Source: Coix lacryma-jobi var. lacryma-jobi (lineage: Eukaryota > Streptophyta > Magnoliopsida > Poales > Poaceae). Taken from it: a DNA stretch of 64,000 nt. The stretch covers positions 93,594,177 to 93,658,176 of the forward strand of contig CM019827.1 in assembly GCA_009763385.1 (NCBI GenBank), read 5' to 3'. The notes beneath the pieces were generated by a model, which was given only the letters and a program-made list of their open reading frames with translations, was not told the origin of the DNA and searched no databases. Position numbers and translations under genes: made by a program. Every line of letters begins with the position of its first letter. Position 1 is the first letter of the stretch. Shown one piece after another: positions 43,441-56,127 of the stretch.

Positions 43441-46400
43441 TTTTTTATAACAGAACACAACATAAATTTGCTTAAAAAGGACCAAATCAATAATTTAGAA
43501 AGCTCCAATATGAAGATAATCTCAAGACCGTACATACAGGATATATGAAGATTGAATTTTCATTAGTCCTTATGGAGTGATGTGAAAGAAAGAAAGGAAG
43601 CATGCTCATGCTGCCCGATGAGGTCTCGACCATGCGTGACGAACGTGAAAACAAAAATTGCATTTGCTACACAAACATTGCTTGTTCCTACTAAGAAAAA
43701 AGGAAAAATGAATCATTGTCACTAACCATTACTAAATTGATTTTGCGCTGATCATTTCTATCCCATTTTTGCTTTTGTTTGAACCACTAAATTTGTCCAG
43801 ATCTCTTATTTCCCACTTTTTAAGAGCTACTTATAAGTGCGAGACCTCCATTTAATGAAGTAGATTGAGCAACTCACTTTGCTGCAAAAAGTGAAAAATA
43901 CATATGGACTTATCTATGTAAGAAATGAAATTCTCATCTTAAATAAATGAAGAGTCGAAATCTTTGGGGTCCTATCAACGATCTGTCCGAATGTGCACCG
44001 AAACAATCGAAGCAAAAAAAAGATTTATCCATATCAGAGTAGAGAGTCTGGCCGGCGAGGGGAGCCGGTGCTTATTCATCGAGCAGTGTGCAAGCACAGA
44101 TCCAGATCGTTGTCACCGTCGAGCACGACGACGGTGGACCACAACGTGGCACTCCTCGCTGAGGCCAAGCAGCATCGCACGAACTGAGCGGGACTGCGAG
44201 GGTGATGGACATAGCGGAGGCCAGCCAAGTGCGGCGACTCGATCTGCGAGGACATCGGCACATCTGTCTGCACCTCCATGGAGCCGTCCTATCCACGGAA
44301 CTTCCTTCACACAACACACAGAAAGGAAAAATCAGAGACCACACACGAACACGCACCTCTCACATGGTGAGCGGAGTTGGGGCCTGCTCAGGTCGCTCCA
44401 ATGGCTCCCCGTCATTTCCCCGCACCACGACCTCGATGATCAGCACCCGCACCACGACCTCGATGATCAGCACCCGCTCTTCGCCGACTATATGTGGATC
44501 GTAATGGATGCTCTATTATTGTTCCATTTAGTTACCAACAGGGGTAAAAATAAGAAAGTGTATGGTAAATTTTAATGAGACACACTCTGCTTATCTCAAC
44601 AAGTTAAATACACAATACAACTTATGTGTCATAAGTACCGTCTATTGTCGTTGCACTCATAGCACACAATAAATGAGGCATAACTTTTGTATAGCATAGA
44701 TTGATCATTAATAACATCATCTATCATGACATCCTCATTGATGGGCTTGTGCTAACGCTACGGTGATATCAGGCAATACAAATCAAACTTAAAGGAGCTA
44801 TAATACTTCGCTAATCAAACATGGAATGAGATTGACTTATGATTAAAAAAATGATACAAAGACAAAAAAAAAAGGTGAAACCAAGCCTCATATATATTGC
44901 AAGGGTGGCATTCATATTTCTCATGTCAACCACAAGGCAACCAGCATTCAAGATGGTTAGCAAATAGCAACTTGCTAAATACTCCTAGCTTACTGCAATA
45001 TGATTTTTTTAAAACCCTGAAATATGAAATTCAGTTACGAAAACACCCTAATAAGGAGTAGCTCCTAAGTCAAAAGGAAAGAAACAAGTTTCCATCGCCA
45101 AAATACACCAAAATAAGGTCCACTAAATAACCGACATGGCAACAAAGTTCTTCAATTTAAACTTAAAGAACCAACCAAGTTGGAAAGATTTTTATAGTTT
45201 GTTATTTGTGCTGATGTAAGCTTTAAGTACTGACATATGGCAGATCGAGTTGTTTGCCTGTTTGCTGTTTCCATACCCATGGCAAGAGCAAGATAACAAC
45301 TGAATCATCATCACATAAAGGATCAAACATGAAAGGGCATCGGTTGTTCGATGCATCCAACTATAATTGCCTAGTCCGGTAGCAGGTGTTGGCTGCACAC
45401 CGTGGCAGCAAGCCAATGGCCAGAAGTAGGCAGCAGCACAACAAGCCGCACATGCATGCAAGCAATATAGCAGACTGATTTCCTGCTGGTTACATCGGTT
45501 TTTTTTTTTTTGAGCTAATAATCTCCAAAACAAATGAAACAAAAAAATCGATGAAATCCACCAAAATTTAGGGATACGAAGGAACTCGGGATCGATTGGA
45601 CTGTGATATTACCTCGAGGGTGTCTGATCTGGTTCCCACGCTGCCCTCCCTGGATGTGCAGGATCTATCCCGTCCTACTCTCACCTGTAAACATCACAAC
45701 AATCAATATACAAAGGGGAATCAAGGGCTAATGATCTCCAAAACGAATTAACCAAACAACCCCGACGAAATCCACCGAAATTTAGGGATCCGAAGAAACA
45801 CGGGATCAATTCGACTGCAGTATTACCATGAGGGGGGAAAAGTGATTGGACAGCAACACCGTGTGACGACCCAACGTGATTCGACTGCGACAATACATCG
45901 AGGGGAAAAGCCATGCGATAGCGACACCGTGTGACGACCCGACATCAACGTGGGAGGCCGCCAACGCAGCAGGGTTGCACGACAGCCATGGATAGAGCGA
46001 GTAGCATTCCATCAACCAGCACTCGACTGGGTCTGCGATAAGTGGTATTTTTTGGGGAAACAATGGGAAGCATGTGGACGGACGTCTAGGTTGTGGGATC
46101 ACAAGAGGCAGGACGACAGACCACTCTCTAGTACTTTTAGCAATTTGGTATACACTGCGAGGTCGTGGAAACCACCATACTTCCACTGCATTGTTGGATA
46201 AAAAATCAGCATACATCAAAAAAAAGATATATGAACGCAATTCACAGGAACTATTTCAGGATAGAAAAGAATTTAGGGATTCATAATAAGATTGATGGGG
46301 AACACATCCGAAGGAAGAGGAGATAATACCTCAGAATCACAACATCGAGGCCACTGGATGGGATATCTGCGTTGACCAGAGGGAGATGTCAAATCACCTT

Positions 46401-47242
46401 CAGATCATAGCCTCAACTTGCCCAATCTCTGCGGCATCTTGAATGGGGAAAATAACTGCATTTTGAGAGCGCCAGGGTGAGGTTAGTATCGAGGGTGATG
46501 CCTCAATCTCCAGATCGATCTGGTTGCAAGATTGCTCATTCTCACTGCTACCTGATCTAACGGAGCTCACCATAGGGCTGATTCGAGGAAGATGGTAGTG
46601 TCACACAACGTGGACACATCCGTGGAAACCAGATCTGGAGATTGAGGGTACATATGTGAAATTTGTTGCCTGGTTTCCATCCTACAACGTGGGAACTGTC
46701 ACCGGTGGAGAGGACACCATCGCCGCCTCTCCATCTTGGATGCACAGGCACAGTGGACACAGCTAGGCACGGGCCGCCGAGCGCCAGCACCGTGACGTCG
46801 ACCATGGACGAGGAGAGTTGCAAGCACGCGGTGAGGCGGGACACCGCCGGGGTGAAGCGCGCCGAGGCAGCAGCGGCCAGGAGGCGAAAGTGGAGGGCGA
46901 GGACGTGGAGGAGCAGGGGCGGGTCGGGAAGGCACTCGACGGGGCGGGCACATCGCGGCGACAGGGTCGTGCGGTGCGTCGACGGCGGTATGAGGGCAGG
47001 GGCGTGGGGAAGATTTTTTTCATTTTGTTTTTTTCGTAGGAAGGAGGGATCGAACCCTGCCCTGGGACGCGGACGCAGTGTGGGTCGGGCGGCGAAAGAT
47101 CGCACGGGCGGACGGACGATGAAGCGAAATTTTTTCGCACGAAAAAATTCTCCACATTTTACTCTTTTTAGTTGTGAGAGACTAGCGCAGTTAGCCAGCC
47201 ACATCTGTTGCCATACCCTACCGACTTTGTGCCAAAGATTTG
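43441..47242. other. Unassigned repetitive intergenic sequence
   Basis: I recognise no gene. Visible structure: a 27-bp exact tandem duplication (44420-44473, CCGCACCACGACCTCGATGA...); related direct repeats around 45513 and 45727 (AATCTCCAAAAC and ATTTAGGGAT motifs); and a ~70-bp duplicate at about 45810-45946 that includes ACACCGTGTGACGACCC. GC-rich open frames at 46560-47540 look non-coding. Similar GCGAA(A)TTTTTTC motifs near 43425 and 47131 could be ends of a larger DNA transposon, unproven. Confidence 0.5.
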
Positions 47243-47818
47243 TGTTGGGGGAACAACCCCCGGCAATGACCCTCGCTCTTTGTCAAGGGAGAGACCCCCG
47301 AAGTCACCTATGTACTCACTCTGCTAAAACCCTTGTCACGTCTTGGTTGCCCGGTCGCTTTCACCTACTTGGTTGCAGGACAAGAAGGCCAGAGCTCAGA
47401 AGATTGAAGGGGGCGCGATGGTGGGAAACAAAGTTTGGCGCCCCTCGAGCGAGGGTGGGCGTAGACGCGGCAAGGCTCCAAGGCTCTGTGAGGGTGCGGT
47501 GCGTGCCCAACGGCGGCGGGGCCAGAGTAGAGAAGAGTTAGAGTTTTTCTCACTTGTATTAATACAGTTCTACCCTTGCTTCCGAGCTTTTTTGACAGCT
47601 GACTTTGTACCCTAATATAAATTATCTAGTGACCCTGGTATCCCCTATAAATACCTGGAGGTGAACAGTGTAAATGCATGCTTTTTTGGGTTGAATGAAA
47701 GAGCTCATAATGCTTAACTTCAAACTCTTATTTCTACCTTCGCTTGCCTGATCGACTGTTGAAACCCTCGCCCCACTCCTGTGCACATGCGGGAGTGGGG
47801 GCAGACGTGATACCAACA
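47243..47818 (+). repeat. 5' LTR of the truncated gypsy element
   Basis: TGTTGGGGGAAC...GATACCAACA, 576 bp, with a TATA box at 47646-47653 (TATAAATA). The next bases, GTGTGGCGCCGTCTG, are the primer site. Confidence 0.85.
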
Positions 47819-49681
47819 GTGTGGCGCCGTCTGTGGGGACCGAAAGAACCATCTTTTGTACTCACAGCTGCCGATGGCAGGAACAAGGAGAATGAACTCA
47901 GGCAGGGACCAACGCCAGACTAGCGAGGTCACAGCGGCGGCCCGGGGCGCCGGGCAGGCTGTCAACCCTCGAAGGCCAAAAGGAGCTGACCCGGAGGTGG
48001 AACCCCAGGACCCACACCCTCAGCCAGCGCCGCAGCAGGACCCACATACCTCGGGAGTGCACGAGGGAGAGGACGAAGAGGAAAGAGGCCTCGAGGCCTT
48101 GGAAAGATTGCACACGGAAATACAGGAAAAGAAGAAGTGTTTGGACTAGAACGAGAGGCAAAACAGAATGAGGGTCATCAGACAGAAAGCAGATGAGGCC
48201 AAGGAGCAGCTCCGTAGAATGGAAGAATGTCTTGCAGCCGCGGAAGCAGAGGTCGAAGATTGGGATGAGCAAGGGGCCGCGCTACCTCGCGAAGACGGCG
48301 TCGCAGGTCTCGAAGATAACCACCCCTACCCACCTCCACTGCCACCACCACCAAACCCAAGAGGTCCTCCGCGTTTCAACTAGCTATACCCAGAAGAGAG
48401 AGAGCCCAACCTATACCCAGAAGAGAGAGAACCCAACCTTCGCAATCAGCGAAGAATTCAACAACAACCAATGCCCTATGACCCAAAGTCACCACTCTCG
48501 CAAATCCTCCAAACCAAATCTTGGCCACCTTCCTACAATCCACAAAATCTGCCACGATATGATGGACACTCAAACCCACGTTAGTTTGTGATGAGCTATG
48601 AGGCAGCGGCGGCAGCGGCTGGGGGAGACGAGGCTACCATGGCCAAGTCATTCGTTATCATACTTCGGGACATTGCCCAGACGTGGTACAACAATCTGCG
48701 GCCAGGGACAGTAGACTCCTAGCCCCACCTCAGAGACAAATTGTGCACCAACGTTAAGGGCATCACAGCGGCTCCGTCCAACCCCATAGAGCTCTTCAAT
48801 TGCAAGCAAGGAGAGTGTGAGCCCCTACAAGACTACTGGTGAAGGTTTATTCAGATCAGGGCAAGGACACCCGACATTTTTGACGAGGCCGTAATCCTCG
48901 CGGTAGTAAGTGGGCTATGCCCGGGCCCCTTCATCTAAGTTTGCTAGAAAACCAGCCACCACGATAGAGGAGTTGCACGAAATGATGGAAAGGTACAACA
49001 GAGCCGACACGGACTTCAGGGCAAAATCCGAGGCTCGACGGTCCCCACCAAAACCTTAGTAGAGACCTCCGGCACAAGAAAGCAACCCTCATCGGAACAT
49101 AGGCAATGTCGGGGCCATCAACAGGTCACCTCATCCGAAGGAAGAGAGAAGAAACACCGAAATGCAAAATAATCAACCCCCGCAAGGCGTGCCACCACGA
49201 CCCGAGCAAAGAAGTCAGCAAAAGGACCCCTTGAAAATGTACTGCCATTTTTTGGACCAGCAAAGGGCCATACCACAAAGCAGTGTGAATGCTTCGCCAA
49301 AGGAAAGGAGTTCCAAGAAACAAAACTTCCAACCACCCCACCAAACCTACCACTACACTCGAGTGAACTACGGCTTACCTTCGCAACAACCATTCTATGC
49401 TCACCACACCCACATTAACCAGAACCCATACCACCTCACCGCACAAGCCAACAACCAAGCCAACTACCAGCGCCAAAATGCCATGCCATACACAGTCTCA
49501 TACCCAACCACCCCACCAGCCCAAGAACACCAACCAACAAATAATGTGCTACCCCCGCCACCGCCAATCCCAGTGCTGCCAGCTCCACAGCCAGTTAAAG
49601 CCGAAACCCAAACACCCCAGACAACCATCAACAACCCAACCGCAACCTATGGAGTAATTCTGGCCATAACGGGAGGATCCA
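47243..49681 (+). mobile_element. Truncated Ty3/gypsy element (5' LTR plus gag)
   Basis: It has an LTR, a TGGCGCCGTCTGTGGGGA primer site and a decayed gag. It ends abruptly at the joint with a minus-strand Copia fragment near 49682. No pol or 3' LTR is present. Confidence 0.8.
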
Positions 49682-49712
49682 ACGACCCGTCACATGTAAT
49701 GCTTCGCCCTTA
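47875..49712 (+). pseudogene. Decayed gypsy gag
   Basis: From ATG 47875 (MAGTRRMNSG) the frame is cut by many stops and shifts. Recognisable parts are an Arg/Glu-rich N-terminus, the gag signature AKSFVIILRDIAQTWYNNLRP broken by a TAG near 48721, and a Gln/Asn/Pro-rich tail ending ILAITGGSNDP (usually ILPITGGS before protease). A 27-bp duplication CTATACCCAGAAGAGAGAGA... lies at 48384-48437. Non-functional. Confidence 0.75.
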
Positions 49713-50308
49713 GAGGACGACGACCCGTCAGTCTGCACCATACCTCTCATCTTCTCCCTGGATTGGAGCCCCTCATAAACTTCTGCAACGATTAGTTCAT
49801 CACGGCTCAAAAGAATGGTGTCACAAAAATTTGCATACGAATTTGGCAGTGAACGTAACAGTAAAAGACCTAAGTCCTCATCATCATACGTCACCTCCAT
49901 CGACACTAGGTCGACAATGATCTCCTTGAACACGGATATGTGACTCATCACCGCATCACTCTTCTTCATCTTGAGAGTGAACAACTTCATCTTCATATGC
50001 ATCTTACTAGTAAGATCCTTGGACATATAGATCAATTCCAGTTTCGACAAGAGTTCTGCAGCAGTCTTTTCCTGTAACACCTCTTGCAAAATATCATTAT
50101 GCAAATGAAGTTGAATTAGGGAAAGAGCCTTACGATCCTTTCGGACTTCCTCCGGAGTCCAATCCGCCTTGGACTTCTTCCCGAAATATTCCAGCGCCTC
50201 ACCATAATCATCTTTCTGCGCCAGAAGAGCACGCATCTTGACAAGCCATAGCGAGAACCTCATCTTGTAATCCAGCAGCGGTAGATCAACCTTCATCGAC
50301 GTTGCCAT
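49682..50308 (-). pseudogene. Copia gag fragment
   Basis: Minus-strand ATG 50308, MATSMKVDLPLLDYKMRFS, then a UBN2-type gag body (KALSLIQLHLHNDILQEV; MKMKLFTLKM). Open for about 208 codons, then cut where gypsy sequence begins. It is a different family from elements A and B. Confidence 0.85.
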
Positions 50309-50344
50309 GGAACCCTAATCTGCGACTACAGCTCCAATACCACT

Positions 50345-50704
50345 TGTTGTGAATGACGACGAACAAAGACGAAGAACGCAAGATCAAACCACAGAGAGAC
50401 ACAAGTTTTAACGTGGAAAACCCTCCCAATACGGAAGGTAAAAACCATGGGCGCCAACCAGCAAACACTCCTTACTATTATCAAGAGTTGAGTTACAACG
50501 CCGTATGTCGGCTTACAAGCGAATCAATCAAAGTGGAAACCCTAATCGGCTATATGTACCATACCGCGGGGGGGGGGGGGGGCAGCCCCTCGCACCCCCT
50601 AACGTCCTCAAGGGTGCGGTCCATGTGGGCCACTTCTGCCTCCGCTTCGCTTTGTCAAAAGTCGGCCAATAATGATGTGGGCTGAATTTGGAACATATTC
50701 AACA
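50345..50704 (-). repeat. 5' LTR of the truncated Copia element
   Basis: Ends TGTTGTGAAT...ATTCAACA on the plus strand, 360 bp. A minus-strand primer site TGGTATTGGAGCTGTAG lies 2 bp from it. It contains TTTTAACGTGGAAAACCCTC, common in short-LTR Copia elements, and a run of 15 G (50568-50582). Confidence 0.75.
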
Positions 50705-51709
50705 TACGGCTCGATGTTGATCTCTAAGTCTTGCCACCTCATGCTTGCCTCGACACGTAGGCGGGCTGCATGGCGCACGCGCACGCGGCCAGGGATGAGT
50801 GATGGCGGCGGCGGCCAGCAAGCAGCGCACTGTCGTGCTATGTTTCGTCCCCCTACAGTAAACAAAGATTCACCCTTTTCTTTCTTGTCAAATTACTCTA
50901 AAAAACCCTACACAATAAGGAAATCTTCAAAAATGAAAGTTACTCAATTCACTGAGATCTACAACTTTCATTTAAGGTCCATTCCCAAAATCTATTTAGA
51001 TTTTAAAATCACAGTTTGAATTTAAATTGACCTTAAACTTGATTTTAAAATTATTTTTGAATTTACACAGTAACTTCAATTTTCACCAAAATAAAAGTTG
51101 TTCTTTATAAAAGTTATCTACAACTTTTTTCGGTCATATATTGAAATTATGCATAATTTTCAAATTACAGAAAAGGGGATAAAACTGGTTATTGAAATTA
51201 AGATTTCAATTCAATCTAGTTTTCCAAATTACTTTAGAATATCTTTAAGAATATGAAAATATATCTAAATAAAAGTTGTTTCTTTTAATCTCTTCTACAA
51301 CTGTTCTTAAAGGACCAAGTTCTAATTTTTTTTAGTTTTGAAATGTAGTTTAGGGGTGAAATTTAGGATTTTGAAGACTTCAAATTTACTCAAAATTTTG
51401 TACAGAAACTTTGAAAACTTTGCATAAAAAAGTTGTACCTCTCAACAAGAGATATAACTTTGCTTTTAAAATTATTTTGAAATTTGACTTACTTTTTGAG
51501 CTATTGAAAAGGGGGTAAAAGAAACATTTAAAATTAGAGTTAAATCTTACTCGTCATTTCATAAGAGTCACAACATGGTCAAGCAACACACATACAAACA
51601 TAAAAATCATTACACGTGATATGCTTATATGCCATGATGCCAGATGATTATGCTTACTAATTATCATACTTAGGGTTTTTAATTATTACTTAACACCAAG
51701 GGTGTTATA
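50705..51709 (-). mobile_element. Truncated Tekay-like LTR
   Basis: Minus-strand start TATAACACCCTTGGTGTTAA is a mutated TGTAACACC terminus, like solo LTR C. The AT-rich body with repeated CTACAACTTT motifs resembles 13100-13500. It is cut on the left at the Copia LTR. Confidence 0.65.
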
Positions 51710-52910
51710 GATGGGTGCCTAGCAGGTGCACCGATGGCCTCGGGGAGGTTCTGGAACCTCTTTGGACACCCATCGGACGCTAGACCAAGCACGTCTGATG
51801 TGGGTCCAGAGAGGTATGAAATCGTTTTAGAGCGTGTCGGACGCGTTCGATGGCACTTTAAACAACACACGAAGCAATTTGACCGTTGGGATCGGGCGGT
51901 CCTCGTTCAAAGCGCTAGGATACTTGGAATCGATCTAGGCATCGAACGCTTCGACCAGGCACATCTGATGCCTGGCTGAAAATCCCAACGGCTAGCCCCA
52001 TGTGAGGGGGGCTATTTAAGGGAGTGGTCAGCTCTTGGGTGGTCTCTCTTGCACTTTTTGATCATTTGACATTCTTGTGAGCTTAGATACTCCCCTTCAC
52101 TCATCTCTTGACCAGATTTGTTCATCCCAAGTGAGATTGAGTGTTCTAGTGCTTGGATTTGATAGTGTTCATCCTACTGGCACTAGTTCTTTGCATTGGC
52201 TGCAGATTTCTTGTTACTTTTGGCACTTATCGGTGCCTAGATGGCTTGGAGCAGCTTGGTGGAGTTGGCAAGAGTTGGTGTTTGTTCTTCGCCATCACCG
52301 ATCGCATCTGTGAGGGGTTATTTGAGCCTCATCCCCGCTGGAGTGGCGAAAGATACCTCTAGTGGATTGCTCCTGTCATTGAGTTACCTCTCTTATAGTA
52401 GATTCCAGTGGTGCTCTTGTGAAAGCTAGGAGTGGTGCCTATTATCCACTGAATCACCAAGAGTTGGTCGACATAACGAGGACGTAGCATGTTGGCAAAC
52501 GCGTGAACCTCGGGATAAATTGTCGTGTCTCTTGTGCTTGATATTGTGGGGATTTGTGTCTCTTGGTGATTGGCTACACTCAAGGTATTCATCGGTGATT
52601 GGTTCTTCAAAAACAACCCCAAAGGCTCGGTGAAACTTCTCTATCACTAACTCCTTACCTTTTGCAATTCCTTTTTATTGAGCTAGTTCTTGTGTAGTTT
52701 TGCTAGTGTAGCGTGTTCTTCTTAGATTATCTTGTATAGTTCTCTAGCTTGTATAACATAGAACTATTAGGATAGAATTGTGTGGATAGGTGACTTGCAA
52801 TCCTTGTAGAGCTAAGCAAAAAGTTTCGCCTTATTTTTTGCTAACAAGGTTGCTTAGTGTTTTTGTAGATTTTTATTAGACTGTTTACCCCTCCTCTAGC
52901 CATTAGGGCC
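51710..52910 (+). mobile_element. Decayed LTR fragment, possibly SIRE/Opie-like Copia
   Basis: It has a TATTTAAGGG promoter-like box near 52012 after a CCCAACGGCTAG stretch. It ends with GACTGTTTACCCCTCCTCTAG, reminiscent of Opie/Ji LTR ends. No internal region or second LTR was found. Confidence 0.45.
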
Positions 52911-54094
52911 GTACATTGGCATGTGCAAGTGGGGCGATTGTTCTGGGCCTTCAAAATTAAAGGGCCACCAAAATTACATTATGTAAGAGTAATTAATAAA
53001 TGATAATTAATCCTTTATATAGAAAAAATAAGGTACGATCATCCTGCAATCACTACTTTGTTAACTAAAGTATTGTCCCAACGTAAGGCTTATTTCCATC
53101 CATCATGGGCACCGACTTATCTAGGTGCTTGACTTCTTGGTTTTGCATGGATGTTTCATTTTCCTATGTCGCAAAGCATGTTCTCACGCTGCTGCTAGGC
53201 CTAGGGCTGTGTTACCCTTTTGTGGCACGGTGATGATGGTGGTTATCATAGCCAAGACCCTAAGCAACTAAGAGCCATATCATTTGTTGTGAAAGAATCA
53301 CAATTTACTTCTTGAATTTTAAGACCACATTATACGTTTTATTCTGGGTTGTCCAAGTCGTTGATATGGCCGTGCTAGCCATGGACCTTTCACCCCTGCC
53401 GATCCACGCGAGAGCATACTAGTGCCGACACCATAGTGCCTTGCATTGCCTTGTATATTTTGCTCGATTTATTATGTCTTTGAGCCAAGAATCGAAGCTA
53501 GTACTTGATTTCTTGTCTTCAGTAGGGACGTAGGGAGTTGTTTTTGGATGACAGCTAGCCTGTACCAAGATGGATGGGCTGAGACCGAATTAGGTCTGGT
53601 TCGGTTTCGCAAAATTCTTGGGGAAAAGTTCATGTAACATTTTTATTATTATTTAACAAACTTTATTTAAACATGGACTAACTAGGCTCAAAAGATTTGT
53701 CTCAATATTTGATCTATGCTCTATTTCCGCTGGCTCACTTGAGCTATGCTCATCCTGACCCCATTATTTGATCTGTTGTACAAGAGGAAGAAAACAATTA
53801 GTGATATCATATTTATTACAACGGTATCAAAGACTTACTGAAAAGGTATAGTATCAGACATGACATAAATAAAGGATTGTGTAACCTAATTGATTAAATC
53901 ATATGTGCCAACATATTTGGAAATCAGGCAAATAGCCAATGCAAAGCATGTTTGAAGACTACAAAATTTCCATGGTAATGGTCCCACGCAGCGGAAGGGT
54001 CGTTAGAAACTAAAGCCGCTCTAGCAAGAACCGTGCCTGTCCACGAAGCTGCGCTGCAGTTGCAGCAGTCAACCAGTAAAAGCAGGTAAGGCAG
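52911..54094. other. Intergenic sequence with a MITE relic
   Basis: No gene is supported. About 53594-53720 has CTAGGCTCAAAAGATTTGTC, the reverse complement of the internal motif of the Tourist MITE at 5898-6139, so this is probably a degraded inverted relic of that family. Confidence 0.4.
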
Positions 54095-54096
54095 TA

Positions 54097-54331
54097 CTCC
54101 CTCCGTCCCTAAATAAGTGTCGTTCTCGCTTCCCGAGAAAAAGTTACTTGCAATTATATAATAAAATATATTAATATTTATGCTAAGTAATTAGTATCAT
54201 CGGAAAGATCTTTACATCTAGTTTTTTAACAAAATTATTTGGAGATATAAATATTGCACATATTTTCTACAAATTAAGTCAAACACGTGACACGCACACC
54301 AACGGCGACACTTATTTAGGGACGGAGGGAG
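54097..54331. mobile_element. Stowaway MITE 1
   Basis: 235 bp flanked by TA. Inverted ends CTCCCTCCGTCCCTAAATAA / TTATTTAGGGACGGAGGGAG extend to GTGTCG/CGACAC. Classic grass Stowaway (Tc1/mariner-derived). Confidence 0.95.
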
Positions 54332-54485
54332 TAGGAAGCAAGCAGCAGCAGGAAACTACGAGCAGTAAGAAGCCAGCAGCAGCGGCGTCGTAAATGTGAA
54401 GTGAACAGTGAAATAAAACTGAGATGAAACACAAATTGATTTTAGACGAACCACAAATTGATTTCATTTTGAGGACAGCATGGTA

Positions 54486-54744
54486 CTCCCTCCGTATCAT
54501 AATTAGAGTTCGTTTTGGAAAAGCTTTCGGTCAAACATTGGGAATATAAATCATGAATAACTTTTAAATTATTGAGTTTAGAAATGTAAAAATCATATAA
54601 ATAAATTTATCTTGAAAAGTACTTTCATAAAAGTATATATATATCACTTTATAACAAATATTTTTAAAAAAATAAGTGGTCAAAGTTATGCTTTGGAGAC
54701 GGTGTCACTGTCCAAAACGAACTCTAATTGTGATACGGAGGGAG
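54486..54744. mobile_element. Stowaway MITE 2
   Basis: 259 bp flanked by TA. Ends CTCCCTCCGTATCATAATTA and its near-complement ending GATACGGAGGGAG, with long inverted arms (AGAGTTCGTTTTGGA / TCCAAAACGAACTCT). A different Stowaway subfamily from the one 150 bp away. Confidence 0.95.
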
Positions 54745-55436
54745 TACATTCATTTCTAGAAGCCAAGAAACACTCCTAGAACATTACATTACCTCTGCAT
54801 TCAGAAATCTTCCCTGATGGACCGGATACAAATAATATGCAGGACACGCACATTCTAGAATTATGATTAGGGAGAGCAAATGTGATGATTAGGGAGAGCA
54901 AATGTGTACTGCGTAGAGCACGACAAGATCCATAGATAACATTATGGGAAACAGAGAAATCACTCTGTTGTAATACAATCAATTAGTCCTATCGATTTGA
55001 GTTGAGCAACCATCAAAGAGTTTTTGCTAAAACAGTGATGGTAGAACCAAAGTTGATACATGGGATTTTTTCGTCGAAAAAATATAGATGACCATAGCTG
55101 AAATTTTTTGCCTAAAGGTTTCAATCTTTTAGTCGAGCTTGCACTTCCTGGCACTGCTATCTTGAAGCACCTGATATTGATAAAAAAAATTAAAACCACT
55201 GTCAACTAACAACGAAAAAATATTAGATGTAAAATATGTTTTAAAAACCTGCAAATACCGACATGCATTGAAAACAAACCATTCGACACTCATGTGACAG
55301 GGTTGCCTGTATATCCGCAACATGAAGCTTCCATAATGAATCCACCATAACACTCTTATGTGTCGATATGTAATTAAGACTCCATTTCATGTTCGCTGTA
55401 GTGGCACTCAGCAGTGAGGCACTTGCTCTAGTTTTC
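54745..55436. other. Sequence downstream of the small minus-strand gene
   Basis: AT-rich, with no independent gene. It may include the 3' UTR of the gene at 55437-56127. A short direct repeat (GATTAGGGAGAGCAAATGTG twice, near 54865 and 54887) is visible. Confidence 0.4.
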
Positions 55437-56127
55437 CTACAGCTGCATAGGAGCTGTTACACCTGCAGATAAATGAGAAAACAAAATCTCATGAGAACAT
55501 TACATATCTATGCACATCAACGAAATCCATTAAACAAAATAACCTGACCTGTTGCAGCCGTTAGTTGGGATTCAATAAAAGCTCCTTTGTTTGTAAACCA
55601 TTCAGCAATAAACAGAAGACCAAGATATATAGCTTCCTTTTGAAGCTCTCTGGCAGCCTGGACTGAATACACATAAATATTAGTACTAAACATATGAACA
55701 CCATATGTTGCAAAATAAGGAAAATAAAGCTAGAAAAGACCTCTGAGTCAGTATTTAATTGTACTCCCTAAACCCATAAAAACATGAGAACTGGAATATC
55801 TGATGGACAGAAGACATGGGGAAGACCAGTAAAGGCATATCACCAATTCACCATCGATATTTTCTCGTACTCCAATCACCTCGATGACGTCGGACATCAA
55901 GATAGAGCCATAATAGCTGGATCCGTACACTAATAACCAAATCGATTTGGAACCCTAGATCAAGAATCAAAACGATTTGGGGACATAAGAACCGTCGTTG
56001 AAAAAATTAATAAATTTTCGGAGCTGAGAGAGGTTGTACCTATGCCCGTGACGATTTTTTTGATTGAGGGTGGCGGTATGGAGGGGACGAAGAAGTGGAG
56101 GCGTACGCACTGACTGCGCGCCGCCAT
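55437..56127 (-). CDS. Small four-exon gene of unknown family (102 aa)
   Basis: Minus-strand exons 56127-56040, 55929-55844, 55657-55549 and 55462-55437 (stop TAG). All introns are GT-AG and the phases join exactly (88, 86, 109 and 26 nt; 309 in total). The product starts MAARSQCVRLHFFVPSIP, has a hydrophobic middle (MSDVIEVIGVREN), an amphipathic stretch (AARELQKEAIYLGLLFIAEW) and ends ATGVTAPMQL. I do not recognise the family. An in-frame ATG upstream at 56181 could extend the start. It could be a real short gene or a fragment captured by a DNA transposon. Confidence 0.5.

Noticed and set aside
43425..47160. Mutator-like element bounded by GCGAATTTTTTC-type motifs
   Set aside because: I could not find long matching terminal inverted repeats, a 9-bp duplication or transposase.
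46557..47541. Open frames of 215 and 292 codons on opposite strands
   Set aside because: Overlapping GC-rich frames with Arg/Pro/Ser-rich products, no domain, and the plus frame runs into the gypsy LTR.
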